DNA of 64,000 nucleotides, taken from positions 20,802,894 through 20,866,893 of the forward strand of contig CM022672.1 in NCBI GenBank assembly GCA_012295275.1, given 5' to 3'. This DNA is from Chrysomallon squamiferum (Eukaryota; Mollusca; Gastropoda; Neomphalida; Peltospiridae). A program made the translations under genes and the position numbers. The notes beneath the pieces are model-generated. The model did not search any database and was not told where the DNA came from. It was given only the letters and a program-made list of their open reading frames with translations. The stretch's first letter is position 1. Each line of letters opens with the position of its first letter. Positions 14,501 to 29,600 of this stretch are shown here, in pieces.

Positions 14501-17500
14501 AATCTAAAATGTTGCCTAACTCACATTAAAGGTTTGAAGTGGTGTCAGTTCTGACACTGAAGTGCTGAATGAGTTCACTTTGTACTGGAATATGACTTCT
14601 CGGATCTGGTTGCTGTCTGTCAGAGAGTCAACTGTGGCTTTCACAGTGATGTTCTGAGGTTGCTGCCAGTTGGATGTTGTGAACGTAGCAAAGCAGCAGG
14701 CCTGTTCTAGAGGGGGTGATGCATCAAACACAACTTGGTTCATGTACCCCCCAGACTGACACTGCAAGTCTTTATCTGAACTGTTTACACTCCAGTGAAC
14801 TGTCACAGAGCAGGATGTTGACCCTGTCTCACACAGGAATGATGGTGGGAAGTTTGACACAATCTGAAAATCCTTCCCTGATTTTCCTTCCTCAATAGAG
14901 ATTTGTCGTTCTCCAACAACCTAAAAAGGAAGAAATTTGAAAATCTATAAAGTTTTATTAACACAACAGCTGTTAACAAACTGCAGTCCATAACTCATTA
15001 TTTTTCATGAACATGATTTGTATAATAACATCACATTTTTATACAGGAACAAAACATTTTGTACAGTACGAACAGATACTTTATCCAACAAAAATACATA
15101 TTGGTTTATACTTCTTACAAACCTTCACTGAAAGTTCAATCTGATTGCTGCGTCTGAAGGCACCAACAGATTCATTGCAAGTTGCTTGTAAACATGCTGA
15201 CACACCACATGATATCTACAATTTATTAATAATGAAAAACTACATTTCCTTTTTTCAATATTTAAAAACAAATAAAAACAAAAATATAATCAAAGTGAAT
15301 GTAATTTAATCTCCATATCATTAATAATTTCAGCTTCAGATGATTGTCACATCAACCTCAGGTTAAAGTTATGTTACTCAGTTAACACATATTGCAATTT
15401 CTTTTTCTCCAGCAATGTATAGTATTTAGATATTTAAATTTATCCAGCCTTACTATTATTAATACAAGAACTTCAACTGTAAACAAAACTAGAGACCTAG
15501 ACTAATGAGAGATAAGGTGAACTGAGTGAGACAAAGAGAATTAACATTTTGTAATGTATTATGCTCTTAACACAAATCTGTTTAATAATTATTTACCCTT
15601 GTTCCATATTTCAGGTTTTTCAGAAATGTTCCATTCATGTAGACAACAGCTACTTTGTCTTTGACTACAACACCACTGATGTGATCAACAACATTGTTGT
15701 CAATAAGCCAGTCAATGTTGTAGGCAATGTCGGTGATGTCCAGTGTGGGGAATGAACACTGAAGTGTGTAGTTCAGTGAGCCTTGATGACGTGTAACCAC
15801 TGCCTCTGGATTTTTTTCAATGATGGGAAAGTCTGCATTTAGATGGAAAAATCATCATCATCATCACCATCATCATTATTATATTCACTTTTAAATGATA
15901 TTTTTAATGAACCTTGTAATAGACAGATTTATTAAATTTATGTGTTATAGTAAAACCACTGATTAAGCCATCATGTTTACTAATTTTAAGATATAAATGT
16001 CATATTTGACTTTCAAAGATTTTAATATAAATGTCTAAACAATGTACTGTCCAATGGTATAGAGAACTTTTTAAAATTGTGATATATGTAAGTCTCTATG
16101 TTCCTTGTTCTAATACTGATTAATCACGAATTATTCATAAATTTTAATTTTGTTTGTGTTAATTCCAGAATAACCGAAGAGTCCTGAGAAAATATTAAAA
16201 AATTCAAACCTGAATCACAGGTCCATTCCTCATAGCGATATCCAGACCACTTTACAAAACTGTTTGCTGCCAGTGACTGTGTCAAGTTGGACAGAGAACA
16301 CACTCCAGCCTCTGGCACAAACTCAAGTGATCGACACAGGAACGATGTTTCCTGCAGACACAAGCGGCGACATTCACTTGCTGAGGAAACATTGCTGATG
16401 TCTCTCTGGTTGTGACCAAGAATAGCAAACCCAGGTTTGACAGTCCAGGAGATTCCATGTTTGTCACATGGATCTGATAAAAATAATCACATTTACAGAT
16501 TTGTTTAATAATGAATCTAAATGAAATTAATATTCATCAGAAAATATTTTAATAGAAAATTCAGCATATTCAAGGATATATTTCTTTAAAATATAAGAGA
16601 GAAAATATTAAAATGTTTATGTGTAAAGTTAACTCACTGTTGTTACACATCCATTCATGATACTCCATGTCAGAGTTGACAGTGAGACTGGCAACATTTC
16701 TCCGTTTGTCTGAAGCTGACAGCAGACAGGTTTTTGATGTTTTATTAACACTAACAGATGAACAGATGTATGGACTGCTATATTTCTCAAGACAGGCCCG
16801 ATGACAATGTTCATAGTTTGACTCTGTTGAGTTGATTTCTTCCTGTGTAAAACCGGCAAGGAAAACGTCTGACTGTGTCATCCACATGAGTTCCAGAGAT
16901 TGACAGGAATCTAAATATAATAAAACATGTTAATTTTAAATTAAATAAGCTAACTTTAAATAAGACAGGTTAATTTTCAATTAAATAAGTTAACTTTAAA
17001 TCAGACATGTTCATTTTAAATTAAATAGCTAACTTTAAATAAGACATTCATTTTAAATTAAATAAGCTAACTTTAAATCATACATGTTAAATTTGAATTA
17101 AATAAGTTAACTTTAAATCAACCATGTTAATTATAAAATAAGTTAACTTTAAATCAACCATGTTAATTTTCAATTAAATAAGTTAACTTTAAATCAAACA
17201 TGTTAATTATAAAATAAGTTAACTTTAAATCAGCCATGTTAATTATAAAATAAGTTAACTTTAAATCAACATGTTAATTTTCAATTAAATAAGTTAACTT
17301 TAAATAAGACATCAATTTTAAATTAAATAAGTTAACTTTCAATCAAACATGTTAATTTTAAATACAGCATCAAAGAAGATGATGTTTTTAAAGGTAAGGC
17401 AATGTCACCTGGAGCTGTCTGCCAGGAAGTTACATTTTTTGTGGGATCACAGAAGTGTCTTGAATTGTTTGCACTGAACTCTCCCGCTTCATAACACTTG

Positions 17501-20500
17501 CCATCAATTCGACATCCAGTGTTCTAAATTATATAATACCGTTAAGATCATAACAGTAAACATACACACATATACAACACAACCTACCATGATATCCAGT
17601 TTTCTAAATTATATCATATCATTAAAAACACACATCAACATATGCACACACATATACACAAACACATGAACATACACAAATACACAAACACACATATAAA
17701 AATACACACATACACACTCACACTCATAAACATATACATGCAGGTATAATGTATGATGAGTACTGATTAAGAAACTCACTTTGTAAACACAGGACTGGTT
17801 GTTAGGAAAACACTGAAAACACAGAGAGTTGTACACCAGATATAGTGCTGCTGAACTCTTCATGTCTTTGTCATTCAGCACCTCAATGTAGTAGCTGCTG
17901 ATAGTTGGTAGCTCACATGTCAACTCATTGATGCTGATGAAGTTAGCTTTTTTAATGATTGGGGCACCAACAGGCACTGATCCAGTTTCATTTGTCTGTG
18001 ACAACAACACATTTAAAATAGTATAACAGATGTGGCAATACAGTGTGTGACTATAACAGATGTTGTGTGTGATTATCACATGATAATTCAGTGTGTAGCT
18101 GTATCATGATAATAGAATGTGATTAAAACACAGTAATAGTGTGTAACCATAATGTGATAAGTGTGTGATCATAATGTGATAAAGTGCGTGATCATAATGA
18201 GATAAAGTGCATGACTATGACAGGATAATAGAATGTGTAACCATAACATGATAATATACTGAATGACTATAACATAATACTGCTGTGTGATTATAATATG
18301 TCATAACACAGTGTGTGACCATAATGTGGTAATGCAGTGTGTGACTGTATTATTATAATACAGATTATGACTATATTATGATAATACATAGTGTGACATT
18401 GGCCATTGCAGGTTAATCATCTAAAAAGGATGATAAACAAACTGACCTCTGCTTTGGTAAATACACATCTTAGTTTCTCTGTATTATAAGTGTTTTTGTT
18501 GTAAACAGTGACAATGTGACATGAATCTTTGTAGATGTCACACATTCCATTGTTACCAAGGAAATACAAATTTGGTGGATCTGTTGTCTGGACAAAACAG
18601 TCAGCACCAGCTGCTTCTGTTCCACAATCACAAGTTCCTAGAAAAAGTTTAAATTATAAATCATATCGTCCAAGAATCTAGTTTAAAATATAGTTCACAT
18701 CTTCATAGAAACAAGATTATAATTAAAGATCACAACTTCCTAGAAGTATAGATAACTGAGTTCATAACTTCCTTAAAGAAAAATTTAATTTTAATTATTG
18801 TTCCTAATTCAACAGTTTCTAAGCATGAAAAAGAGAAAATATTTAAATTTACCATTTTTGCAAGCAGCTATAATTCCTCCACAGTTTGCCAAACACAGAG
18901 TGTTTGTAATTTGTCGAGGAGGACTTGCAAATTGATATCCATCCTGTATTTCCCACAAACTCATGTTTCTACTCAGATGTATCAAACACTGCATTCTTAC
19001 ATTTTCTAAGGCTGTCTTGGTCCAAATAATATCTTCTGTGATCTGAACACAAACATATTTTAATTATTATTACTCTACTTACTTATATACCATTACATGT
19101 GTAGGCTAAACTGTCTCTATATATACAAGTCACTGTGTTATTTGTTTACAAGTCATTATATATTGTTATTATGCTTACAGATTATTCTGTCTTCATGTCA
19201 TCATGTTAACATGTCTTTGCAAACTGTTTTAACTCTTTCAGGTTTTCATTCTTTACCAATATATTGACATACATATGCATGCATACATTCTCAAAAAGAT
19301 ACAAATGACTTCGTTTTGACTGCATATTTTTACTGTTGTTGTTGTGGTAGTTGTGGATGTTACTGACATGTACCTTTAAATCCTGAACACAGGACTCAAG
19401 AGCATTTGTCCAGTGGATATCAGGCACTGATTTACATGTTATTGTAGCCAAGGTAGTGGAAAAAGCAATGTCACACATTCCTCTAACAAATAATTCTGGA
19501 TACCTTTTGTTTGGTGTAGGCCAGCCATATTCCTGAAAATAAGTAGATAACAGTGTGGATTTCAAGATAATCATTTTTAATATGCATACTAACAGAACAA
19601 ACTTTAATAAAACTAGACAGATAACAGTGTTTGATAAAAAAATAATGAATATAACAATGATTAAGCAAGATGATGATATGATAATGTTTAAGAAAGATAA
19701 TGATATGATAATGATATGCCAATGTTTAAGAAAGATAATGATATGATAATATTTAAGAAAGATAATGATATGCCAATGTTTAAGAAAGATAATGATAGGA
19801 CAATGTTTAAGAAAGATAATGATATGGCAATGTTTAAGAAAGATAATGATATGGCAATGTTTAAGAAAGATAATGATATGACAATGTTATGGAAGATACC
19901 TGTGGAACTCGGTTGATATCATACTCAAAGTCAGGAAGAGAGAAAGTCACTGGATTCAAACACTTTGTTACAAACAGTGAGTTAGCAATCAAGTGATCTG
20001 TGATGTCATTTCCTGAAACACAACATGTACTGATTTGTCAGCTGTATTCATGTAACACACTTAAATTTTATGAAAAACACATTTTAAATAAAACTGTCCT
20101 AGTGTCATATATTTTTTCTGACCTAACTTTAGAGTCAGTGTTTCACTTCTGACTTACCTTTAATGTCAGAGGTACACAGTGATCTGTGATTTCCTTTCAA
20201 ACATCTGTCCTGTCCATCAGTCTGACACAGACAAAATGTGTCCTCATGTTCTTTATCAGCCATGTCTTGAGAACAGTAACCAGTGTACAGGCTGTCTTTT
20301 GTCACTCTGTAACAGTGTAACACATATATATTTACTCTGTAACATAACAAGATAAGTAACATAAACAGTTACTTTGTAACAAGAGAAATAAAGTGTGACA
20401 TAAACAGTTACTCTGTAAAAGTAACCAGTACTCAATAACAAATAGTAGTGATTACCCTGCAGCAGTAGCATATATCTGAGAAAAAGAAGAATATTTCTGA

Positions 20501-21578
20501 CTTACCTCCAGCTTTTGGAAAATTTGTTTGGTTGATTAGCAAAGTTGGTGTTGCTGATGCCTGCTGGGTATTCATACAGTGACCCATCAGGCTGGGTAAA
20601 GTCATTTTGCTGGTTTCCATCAAATGTTCCACAAAGACCTGATAAATATTTAAATGTGATCAAAAGATTTTAAAAAAAATAAAAAGATAAAAATAATTCA
20701 GTACTGGAATAGTTATTATCTCTATCTGTAGAATGTTTCTTGATCAGCAAAATATATTTTTTATTATTACATATAACTTATAGATGCACATCACTTTGTG
20801 TATTGTAAATAAATTCAAATATCTCTTGTGCACTTCTAAAAGCAGTCTGTAGACACTAAAAATTAGAGTGGTAAGAGGAAGAATGAGTGGAAACATTATT
20901 TACCTTCTGTTTATTGAAATCCACTGCTGAGGGGGTCAGCCACACATTAAGAAAGTTGTATCCTTGTATAGCACTTCTGCTCACGTACACCATCATACCA
21001 GAAGGGAACATTATCTGAAGATTATCATATTGTGATTACAAAAAAACAAGAACATATTATCTTATATTTACAGACACAAATACATCAGTATATTACATGA
21101 TAGCTTTAAATACGATACCACCAAAATATTGTCCATTATTTATAAATGCACATACCATCAACATAATTATTTATAAAACCTGTATTATCAATATATTATC
21201 ATAGTAACATATCAGTTGTGACAAATAATGAATGAAGAAATGATAACTGAGCAATGTTGTAATTACCTGATACTCAATTCCTTCAAACTGACTGAATACT
21301 CGGAAGCCAGGAGTGAGAATTCCATTTCGAAACAGTTTTACCATGATGGGGTAAAATCCTTCTTTATTAAATGGTCCACACTTGTCAATAATGACAACAT
21401 CATCACCAGCACGTGCTGCAACAGCACAGTTACAGGAAACTCGACCTGAACAGCTGCGGTAGAAAGTTCTCACCTAGAAGAATAAAAGAACATAAAATTA
21501 ACATAATGTTATTATTAACAGATGACTGTTTGTTTTCAGTGACCAATAACAATACAAATTTTTATAAACAATAAAAAA

Positions 21579-21609
<31 letters not shown>

Positions 21610-24600
21610 ATTCTCACCTCATAGGGCAAAGTTTTGTGTCGATACATAATGAATTCTCCTTCATAGTAGTTGTGGTAGTATCTAACCAACATAAAAGCAA
21701 ATAAATAACACAGTTATATAAACATATAAACAACACTACTTTATTAATACTATATACTAAATTGTATTATTACTATATATAAAACTATTATTACTGTATA
21801 TAAAACTGTGTCATTACTATATATATAACTGTTTTATTACTATATATAAAACTGTATTATTACTGCATGTAAAACTGTATTACTGCTATATATAAAACAG
21901 TTTTATTATTGTATATAAAGCTGGTATTATTACTATATACAAAACTCTATTATTACAGTATATAAAACTGTATTATTGCTTTATATAAAACTGTATTATT
22001 AATTTATATATATTTAAAACAGTATTATTACTATAAATAAAACTATATTATTACTCTATGTAAAACTATTATTACAACAAAAAAACACTATATATATATA
22101 ATTTATTATCATGTGCAATAAGATATGTTACTTACGTTCCATCAAATGTTGTCATATGTGGATCGTTGATAGACATACAGATGGATGGTCTATCCATGTT
22201 GACAATGGTTAGCTGAATATAGAAAACAAATGTGTGAAAGTTAACTAAACAAAATTAATGTTAAAATAAATATTTATCAGTTTTCTTAAACAACTTCAAG
22301 AAAGATGTATATGTCTAATGTTTGTGTACTACAAATCTGATATAATAATACATGATTCCAAAACAAAATTTCAACAGAAATTGATCAATTTCTAAAGTAC
22401 CTTTAAAGACCAGACACATATGATTTTCTGCATCTCCCAGAGCAATAGTGCTTATATGATTTAAGAGTGAAGAAAATGAACAACAGAACTGTAGTAAATT
22501 GCAATATGTATATTGTTTTTACAGACATTTATTAACTTTTAATCATTTTACCAGTGAAATGAGTAGTAGTATTACCAGTAAAATGAGCAGTAGTAATCCC
22601 AGTGAAATGAGCAGTAGTAATCCCAGTGAAATGACTAGTAGTAATACTAGTGATATGAATAGTAGTAATACTACCAGTGAAATGAGTAGTAGTAATACCA
22701 ATGAAATGAGTAGTAGTATATTACCAGTAAAATGAGTAGTAGTAATACTAGTAAAATGAGTAGTATAAATACCTCAGACTTCACTGTAACAAGACTTTTC
22801 TCTAGAGTTGAATTGACAAAGTATTTCCTTGTTAGAGTGAACTGCCATGTTTGATCTGTGTCGTACTTGTTGTCGATGGTTGCTCTGATGTTGATGTTGA
22901 ACTGTGTGTCCCACCTGTCTGAAGTGATTGCCACTTTACACAGCTTCATCTCCTCACCCTTCTCTGTAATCCTGACAGACACCTGTGGAATGCTGTTACC
23001 ATCAGGGCATCTCACTTCACTGTTGTTACCAGACACACTCACAGCTAACTCCAGCGTACAAATGTCTGAATCAGACAGTCCCATGTCTCGACACAAGATG
23101 TATGGAGGAGCTGTAGCTTGCACTGCCATGGTAATACCATCTTCCCCTTCTCTTAAAGTGAGACTGCCTGAATTATCAAAGTTTTCTATCTGAAAGACAG
23201 AAGTTGTTATGTGCATGTTAATTACATCATTTTTCTAACTGGAACTCTTTATCTTTCTTAAAATTACTGGACAGTAAATTTTAGATAATATATTCAGTAA
23301 ATTAAAACATCAGTTTTTACCTTTATCTGAGCCTTGTACAGCTCTGACATGGCCAGGAGCCCTCTTGTGTTCTCACAGTCGTCTACATAACAAACACTAA
23401 CAGCACACTTAACCTGCAAACACAAACACATTATGTTATACACACTTAACCTACAAACACAAACACATTATGTTATACACACTTAACCTACAAACACAAA
23501 CTCATTATGTTGTACATGCTGAACCTACAAACACAAACACATTACACACTGAACCTACAGCACAAATACATTGTTATCATTCTAGTTTTACAATAATTTT
23601 GTGAAACTCTTGAGTACTGTATCTATGACAAATACTAATATTATATGATGTTTCATACCTACGTATGACAAATTCAAATTTTATATCATGTTTCATAACT
23701 ATGTATGACATATACTAATTTTATATCATGTTTCATATCCATATATGATAAATACTAATTTTACTTACAGTTGAGTTGTCTTTCAGTGTGTTAGTATGTG
23801 TTTGTGACAGAAATTCATCAGTGTTCTCTGTCATCCAGACACCATCAACACTCCACAACACATCATACTGAACATCTCGTTTGTTGTCTTGGAGACGTGT
23901 GAAGTGACATCTGAAAGTATCGCTTCCTGGTCCATGGAACATTGGGATCAGGAGTGCTTTGTCAACACTGGGTCCATGACGGTCTGCAGGAGACCCTGAA
24001 ACATTTAACATTTCATTAGAACATTTTTAAAACTGTGACAAACAGAGACAAATGTCTAATTTTTACATCAAATAATTACTGAAAGATGTCAATGAAAATA
24101 TTTTATTGGAAGCATTAATGATATTTCATTGTAAATATTCACTAAGAGTTCAGTGCAAATACCGTCTGTACAAATTCGTTTCTGATACTGCCAGCCAGGA
24201 GCCTGGATCCAGTCAGAGTCAGATCCATTGGACAGGATGCAGATGCCTCGTGCTGGGTGAAACTTGACTGAAGTGCAGGCTTCATCAGAATCACAGAGTT
24301 GTTGACAAATGTCGGCTGTCCACACTTCATCTGTTATTTTAACATTGTTCTCCTGAGTCACGCGGTTTATCTGCACCTCCCATTTCTCCGTCTTACCAGC
24401 ACACGGCTCTGATAAAAACATTGTTAAAACATGATTAGCATGTTTTTTAAAAAAAGAAAAAATTAAATAACTATGATGTTTGTTAACGGATAGTTGATTC
24501 AGAGAAAATATCTACACTAATAGAATTTTTAAAGATCTTACTTTCATCTCATGTTAAACAACCCAAAGAGAACCTGTAATTAATCATCCATTATCAGACA

Positions 24601-26654
24601 TATATAATAAATACAGATGAATCTTATATCTTTCTTTAATTAAAGTTTTCAACTGACAGTAGACACCACTGCCTTTACGTACCAATATACTGATAATGAG
24701 CATATAAACAGTAATGTGCATGTCACAGCTGTTAGATAAATGTAATTATATGGTACAATGAACAGAAATCAGAGATGTCAAATTACAATATATAAAACAT
24801 TTACGTTTTTCACAACTCCACTCTTCATAAACAAAGTGACTGCCAAAGGGGAGATAATAATGTCCAACATCAGTACGCCTGTACTTGGAAAGATGGCAGA
24901 CCTGACTCTCAGAACTGAAATCAATGGACCGACAAAGAAAATGTGTTTCCTGCAGGCAGAGTTTGCGACAATCTTCAGACTGGTTGACGTTTGTCACTGA
25001 CTTGTGATTGTGGAAAGCTATGGCACTGAGTTCTGATTTCCACATAACAGCTGAATTTAGACACGGACCTGCAGCAAAAATATCTTTACTGACATTTTAC
25101 CTTCTGATTAAACATTGAAAACTGTGTACATCACTGCATAACACAGGATGAAAATGAAAGAAGAAAAAATGGAGTTAACAATAAATTTAGTGATTGTCTA
25201 TTATACACAGTTACAAATACATATATTATCTATTACTCAAAATTACAAATAAATGTATTGTCTTCTGCTCACAGTTACAAATAAACATTCTGTCTGGTAC
25301 ATACAGTTACAAATAAACTAACTGGTTCTTTGACTCCAGAGCTGTCTATTCTCGGTTGAGTTACAAATTTGAGAAAAGTTATTTGGGTTGATTTCTAGAT
25401 GAGTCCTGCATCTTCCTTCAATCACGCATGTTTTGTCCTTTGATAAGAAATAATGTTTTGAATAACTCTACAGTAGTCTTACATCTTTTTTGTTGTAACA
25501 AATTTATATATATATATATATATATCGTTTTTTTAAAAATATAAATAAACACCAGAAGAATGTGCTTTTATATATTACAGACATCAGCATGTAAAACATG
25601 GATATGTAGGTCTATGTATCACTGTATCTGTTTGTATAATTGTGTATGTGTGTTATGGGTTATATTAGTATATGTTTATAAGTGTCATTGCAAGTATGTG
25701 TATTAGTATGTATACTTATGTGTATTAGTGTATATGCATGGGTATTAGATATAAGCATGTGCATTAATATGTATATGGATGTTATTAGTGTACATGGATA
25801 TGTACATGTATTAGTTTGTATATGTAAATGTATTTGTATAGGTATATGTATTTGCATATATATGTGTATATATATATGTGTTTATATATGTGTTTATATA
25901 CGTGTTTATTGGTGTTTATATATGTGTTTATTGGTGTTTATGTATGTGTATATTAGTTTGTATATGTATATGTATGTGTATTAGTATGTATATGTAGTGT
26001 ATTTGTATACAAATGCATATATACACTGACACACACACACACATATATATACACTAATAGACAGATATATATTAATTATTATGTATAAGTGTATTAGTGT
26101 ACATGTGCATTAGTATGTATGTACATTAGTATGTATGTGCATGTGCTTTAGTGTGTATATGCATGTGTATTAGTGTGTATATGTATGTGTATTAGTGTGT
26201 ATATGTGTCTGTATTAGTGCATATGTATATGTATTAATGTTTATGTGTATGTGTATCATTGTGTATGTGTATTAGTATGTATATGTATCTGATTTAATCT
26301 GCTTGTTGTTTTATGATTAATACAGTATTTTCACAAACACAGAGTTACCTTCTGTGAGCAGTTTCCTTGTTTAGCATCACACGTGTAACACACAGGGTTG
26401 TATGCCAGGAAGATGTGGGCTGCACTGCGAGTGAGAACTCTGTTCTCCACACTGATGATGTAGTTCCCTGTCTTTGGAAGTGAACACTCGATGTGACTGT
26501 CACTAATAAAAAGAGTAGTGACTGCTTCATGCCACTCACCCTCAGTCTCATAGCCTGATTCACTAACCTGCATTTACAATATATATATATAAACACATTA
26601 CTTACACTGTTACAAAAATTACCTAAATACTTATTTATATAAATATATATTATG

Positions 26655-26690
<36 letters not shown>

Positions 26691-29600
26691 CATACATATA
26701 CATTTACACACATATACATTATTATTTATCTATACATATATGCACATATATGTTATTATTAAAACATTATTAGAAAAAATAAACATATTATACATTAGTT
26801 TATCATGTCACAAAATTACTTGTCAGGAAAATTCTCATTACTGTTATTTACTCTCTAAATAAATATTTTATTCTATATTACCATATTATGCAATATATAA
26901 ATGTACATACATTGATTTGTCGATAATAGCATCGAAGTTGTCTGCTCTTGACAAAAGTGTGACCATAGACATGGACAGTCTGACAGTTGGATGTGAGTAC
27001 ATTACAGAGACCTGAGTACGACAGACGTGTCACAGTGGGTGCAAACTTTGAGTTTACTGAGCAGTCGACACCAATGTAAGGTTCAGAACACACACAAACA
27101 CCTGTCACAAAACAAATAACATACTACTTACTACATGACGTACAGTTCAAAACACACAGACACCTGTCACAAAACAAATAACATACTACTTACTACATGA
27201 CGTACAGTTCAAAACACACAGACACCTGTCACAAAACAAATAACATACTACTTACTACATGACATACAGTTCAAAACACACAGACACCTGTCACAAAACA
27301 AATAACATACTACTTACTACATGATGTAGGGTTCAAAACACACAGATACCTGTCACAAAACAAATAACATACTACTTACTGATGTAAAATAATTCGCAGA
27401 GAAGAAAACAGATACCTGTCAGAAAAACATTTAAACATTTTACTACTGAATGAGAAATGTTACAAAAAGTTAACTGTTTACTGTTAATGCATTTGCCATT
27501 GCTGCTGCATGAGTTAGGACAGATCTGCTGGAGTGCTGCTGTCTTCTCTGCCTGCCATTTGAGGTTGTATGTCAGTTCATGTTTACAGCTTTCCTCCAGA
27601 GAGTCCACCAGCACACTTGACCATTGGCTATCATTGGTCAGCTAAATAAAACAGAAAATTTCATTTTCTGTAAAAACTATTTTTACAAAGTTTAGTAATA
27701 AAATGGTATTTTAAAGTAACAATGATGTTCAGTTATATTAATTATAATGAGTTTATAAAAATGCAGAAATATATTTTATGTTTTACAGAAATTTTGTAAA
27801 TAACACATATAAGTAATTGTAAAACAGACAGCTGTTGCTTAGTAAAACATAAAAGCAATTAATTTGGAGAAAACTTAGAACTCTTACACAGTAAAACATC
27901 ATACTGAAATATTTTAGACAGAGCACATTAAAAAACATACAAAGATATTTTAGATAAAACACAATTTAAAACAACAGACTAAAATATTTTCAACAAAACA
28001 CACATTAAAAACATCATAGTAAGATATTTCAGAAAAAAGACATTAAAACATCACACAAAAAATATTTTAACAAAAGCCCTTACACGTATGTCATTCATAC
28101 AGTTTGTTATTTTCTCTTCAGTCAAAACTTGTGTGAATGTTTTACAAATGGTTGACAGTGGTGATTTTTCTAGAACCTGTGTACAGTATGCACGGGAAGA
28201 GTTGTCTGTCCATGGATAGGGGTAGTCTATCTCAGACTGAAAATAATGACACAGAGTTAAAAAATATATTAATTACATTAAAGATTTATACATACTAAAC
28301 TAAAAAAATTATAAAAAAATTTATTTTTTGTTTGAATTAATACAAAATTTGTTTATTAAACTACAAAAATCTTTCCTAATGACCTGGACAAAGAGTAACT
28401 GTTTCCTCACTTCTCAGTAAATATGTGATATATTAGACTATATATGTATATGTAACTGGACTATCAGACACATTAGAATTGTTTTCTAAATAACTTACAC
28501 TTGGTGCCTGTGCTGTAGCATTGTAATCAAACTCATCAATTTTGTTCACTGCAGCAACACAGTTCAGTGCATGTTTGGCATTCTTCTTCAGCAGTGATGT
28601 GATGTCATATTCTACAACACAGATATGTTATTACTCTCCTGTGCTTTCATATATTACAATATAAATGTTTCATTATTATCACATGATGTTATAATCTATA
28701 ATATATATTTTTTACTCTTCTCTGTTTTGATATACAGTGGTACCTCGACTTACGAGTACCCCAACTTATGAGTTTTTCATTTGAGGTGTGAGCCAAAATC
28801 CAAGTTATGAGTGAGCTTCTGATATGCCACTGCTAGCTGGCACAACAAACAACATAATATCTGACCAGCATCCTGTGTGTCACATTTGCATCACATGGTT
28901 ACCTCGCCACGGAAGCATCTCTGTTGTGTTGTGCTCACATTTTTTGCAGTATTTTGACAAATTTCTTTTTTCTGACTGTGGATCATAAGAAAGTGAGTGC
29001 AAAGGACAGTGCTGAGAAGAAGAAGTGGATGATGTGCTTTGAATTAAAGCTTGAATTCATAGAAATACGAGTGAGGTGTGTAGTCAACTTGCCTTGTCAG
29101 GATGAGGGTAGTATGTCTGTGGTATGTACCATACTGAAGCAGAAGGAGTCGATAAAGGCTGTAACTCCAGCCAAAGGCATTAGAATACTTTATCTGATCT
29201 CCAAGATAAATACACTTTACAAAACCGATTTATTTCTTTACATTCTCTTTTATTTTGTTTTTATGCAAAATTTGTCATTTATAAATACATTTTTCTTATT
29301 TAAAAACACATTACAAAACAAAATGGGGTGGATTTTAGGGGGCTGGGACAGATTAATGTTATTTCAATTAATTTCAGTTGGGAAAATTGATTTGATGTAT
29401 GAGCAAATTGAGATACAAGCTCGGTCACAGAACAAATTAAACTTGTAAGTCAATGTACCACTGTATTACCACAAAAAGTATTACTATCAGGTGATGTCAT
29501 GCTCTACAACATAAAAATATTATATCATAATTATATTATTTATATTACTAAATCTTAGCATAATATTATATATATTATCAAATCTTTATATTATCTGAAT

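Noticed and set aside
25660-25984. Open frames on both strands rich in Tyr/Ile/Val/Cys
   Set aside because: They follow TG/TA simple repeats and have no homology-like features.
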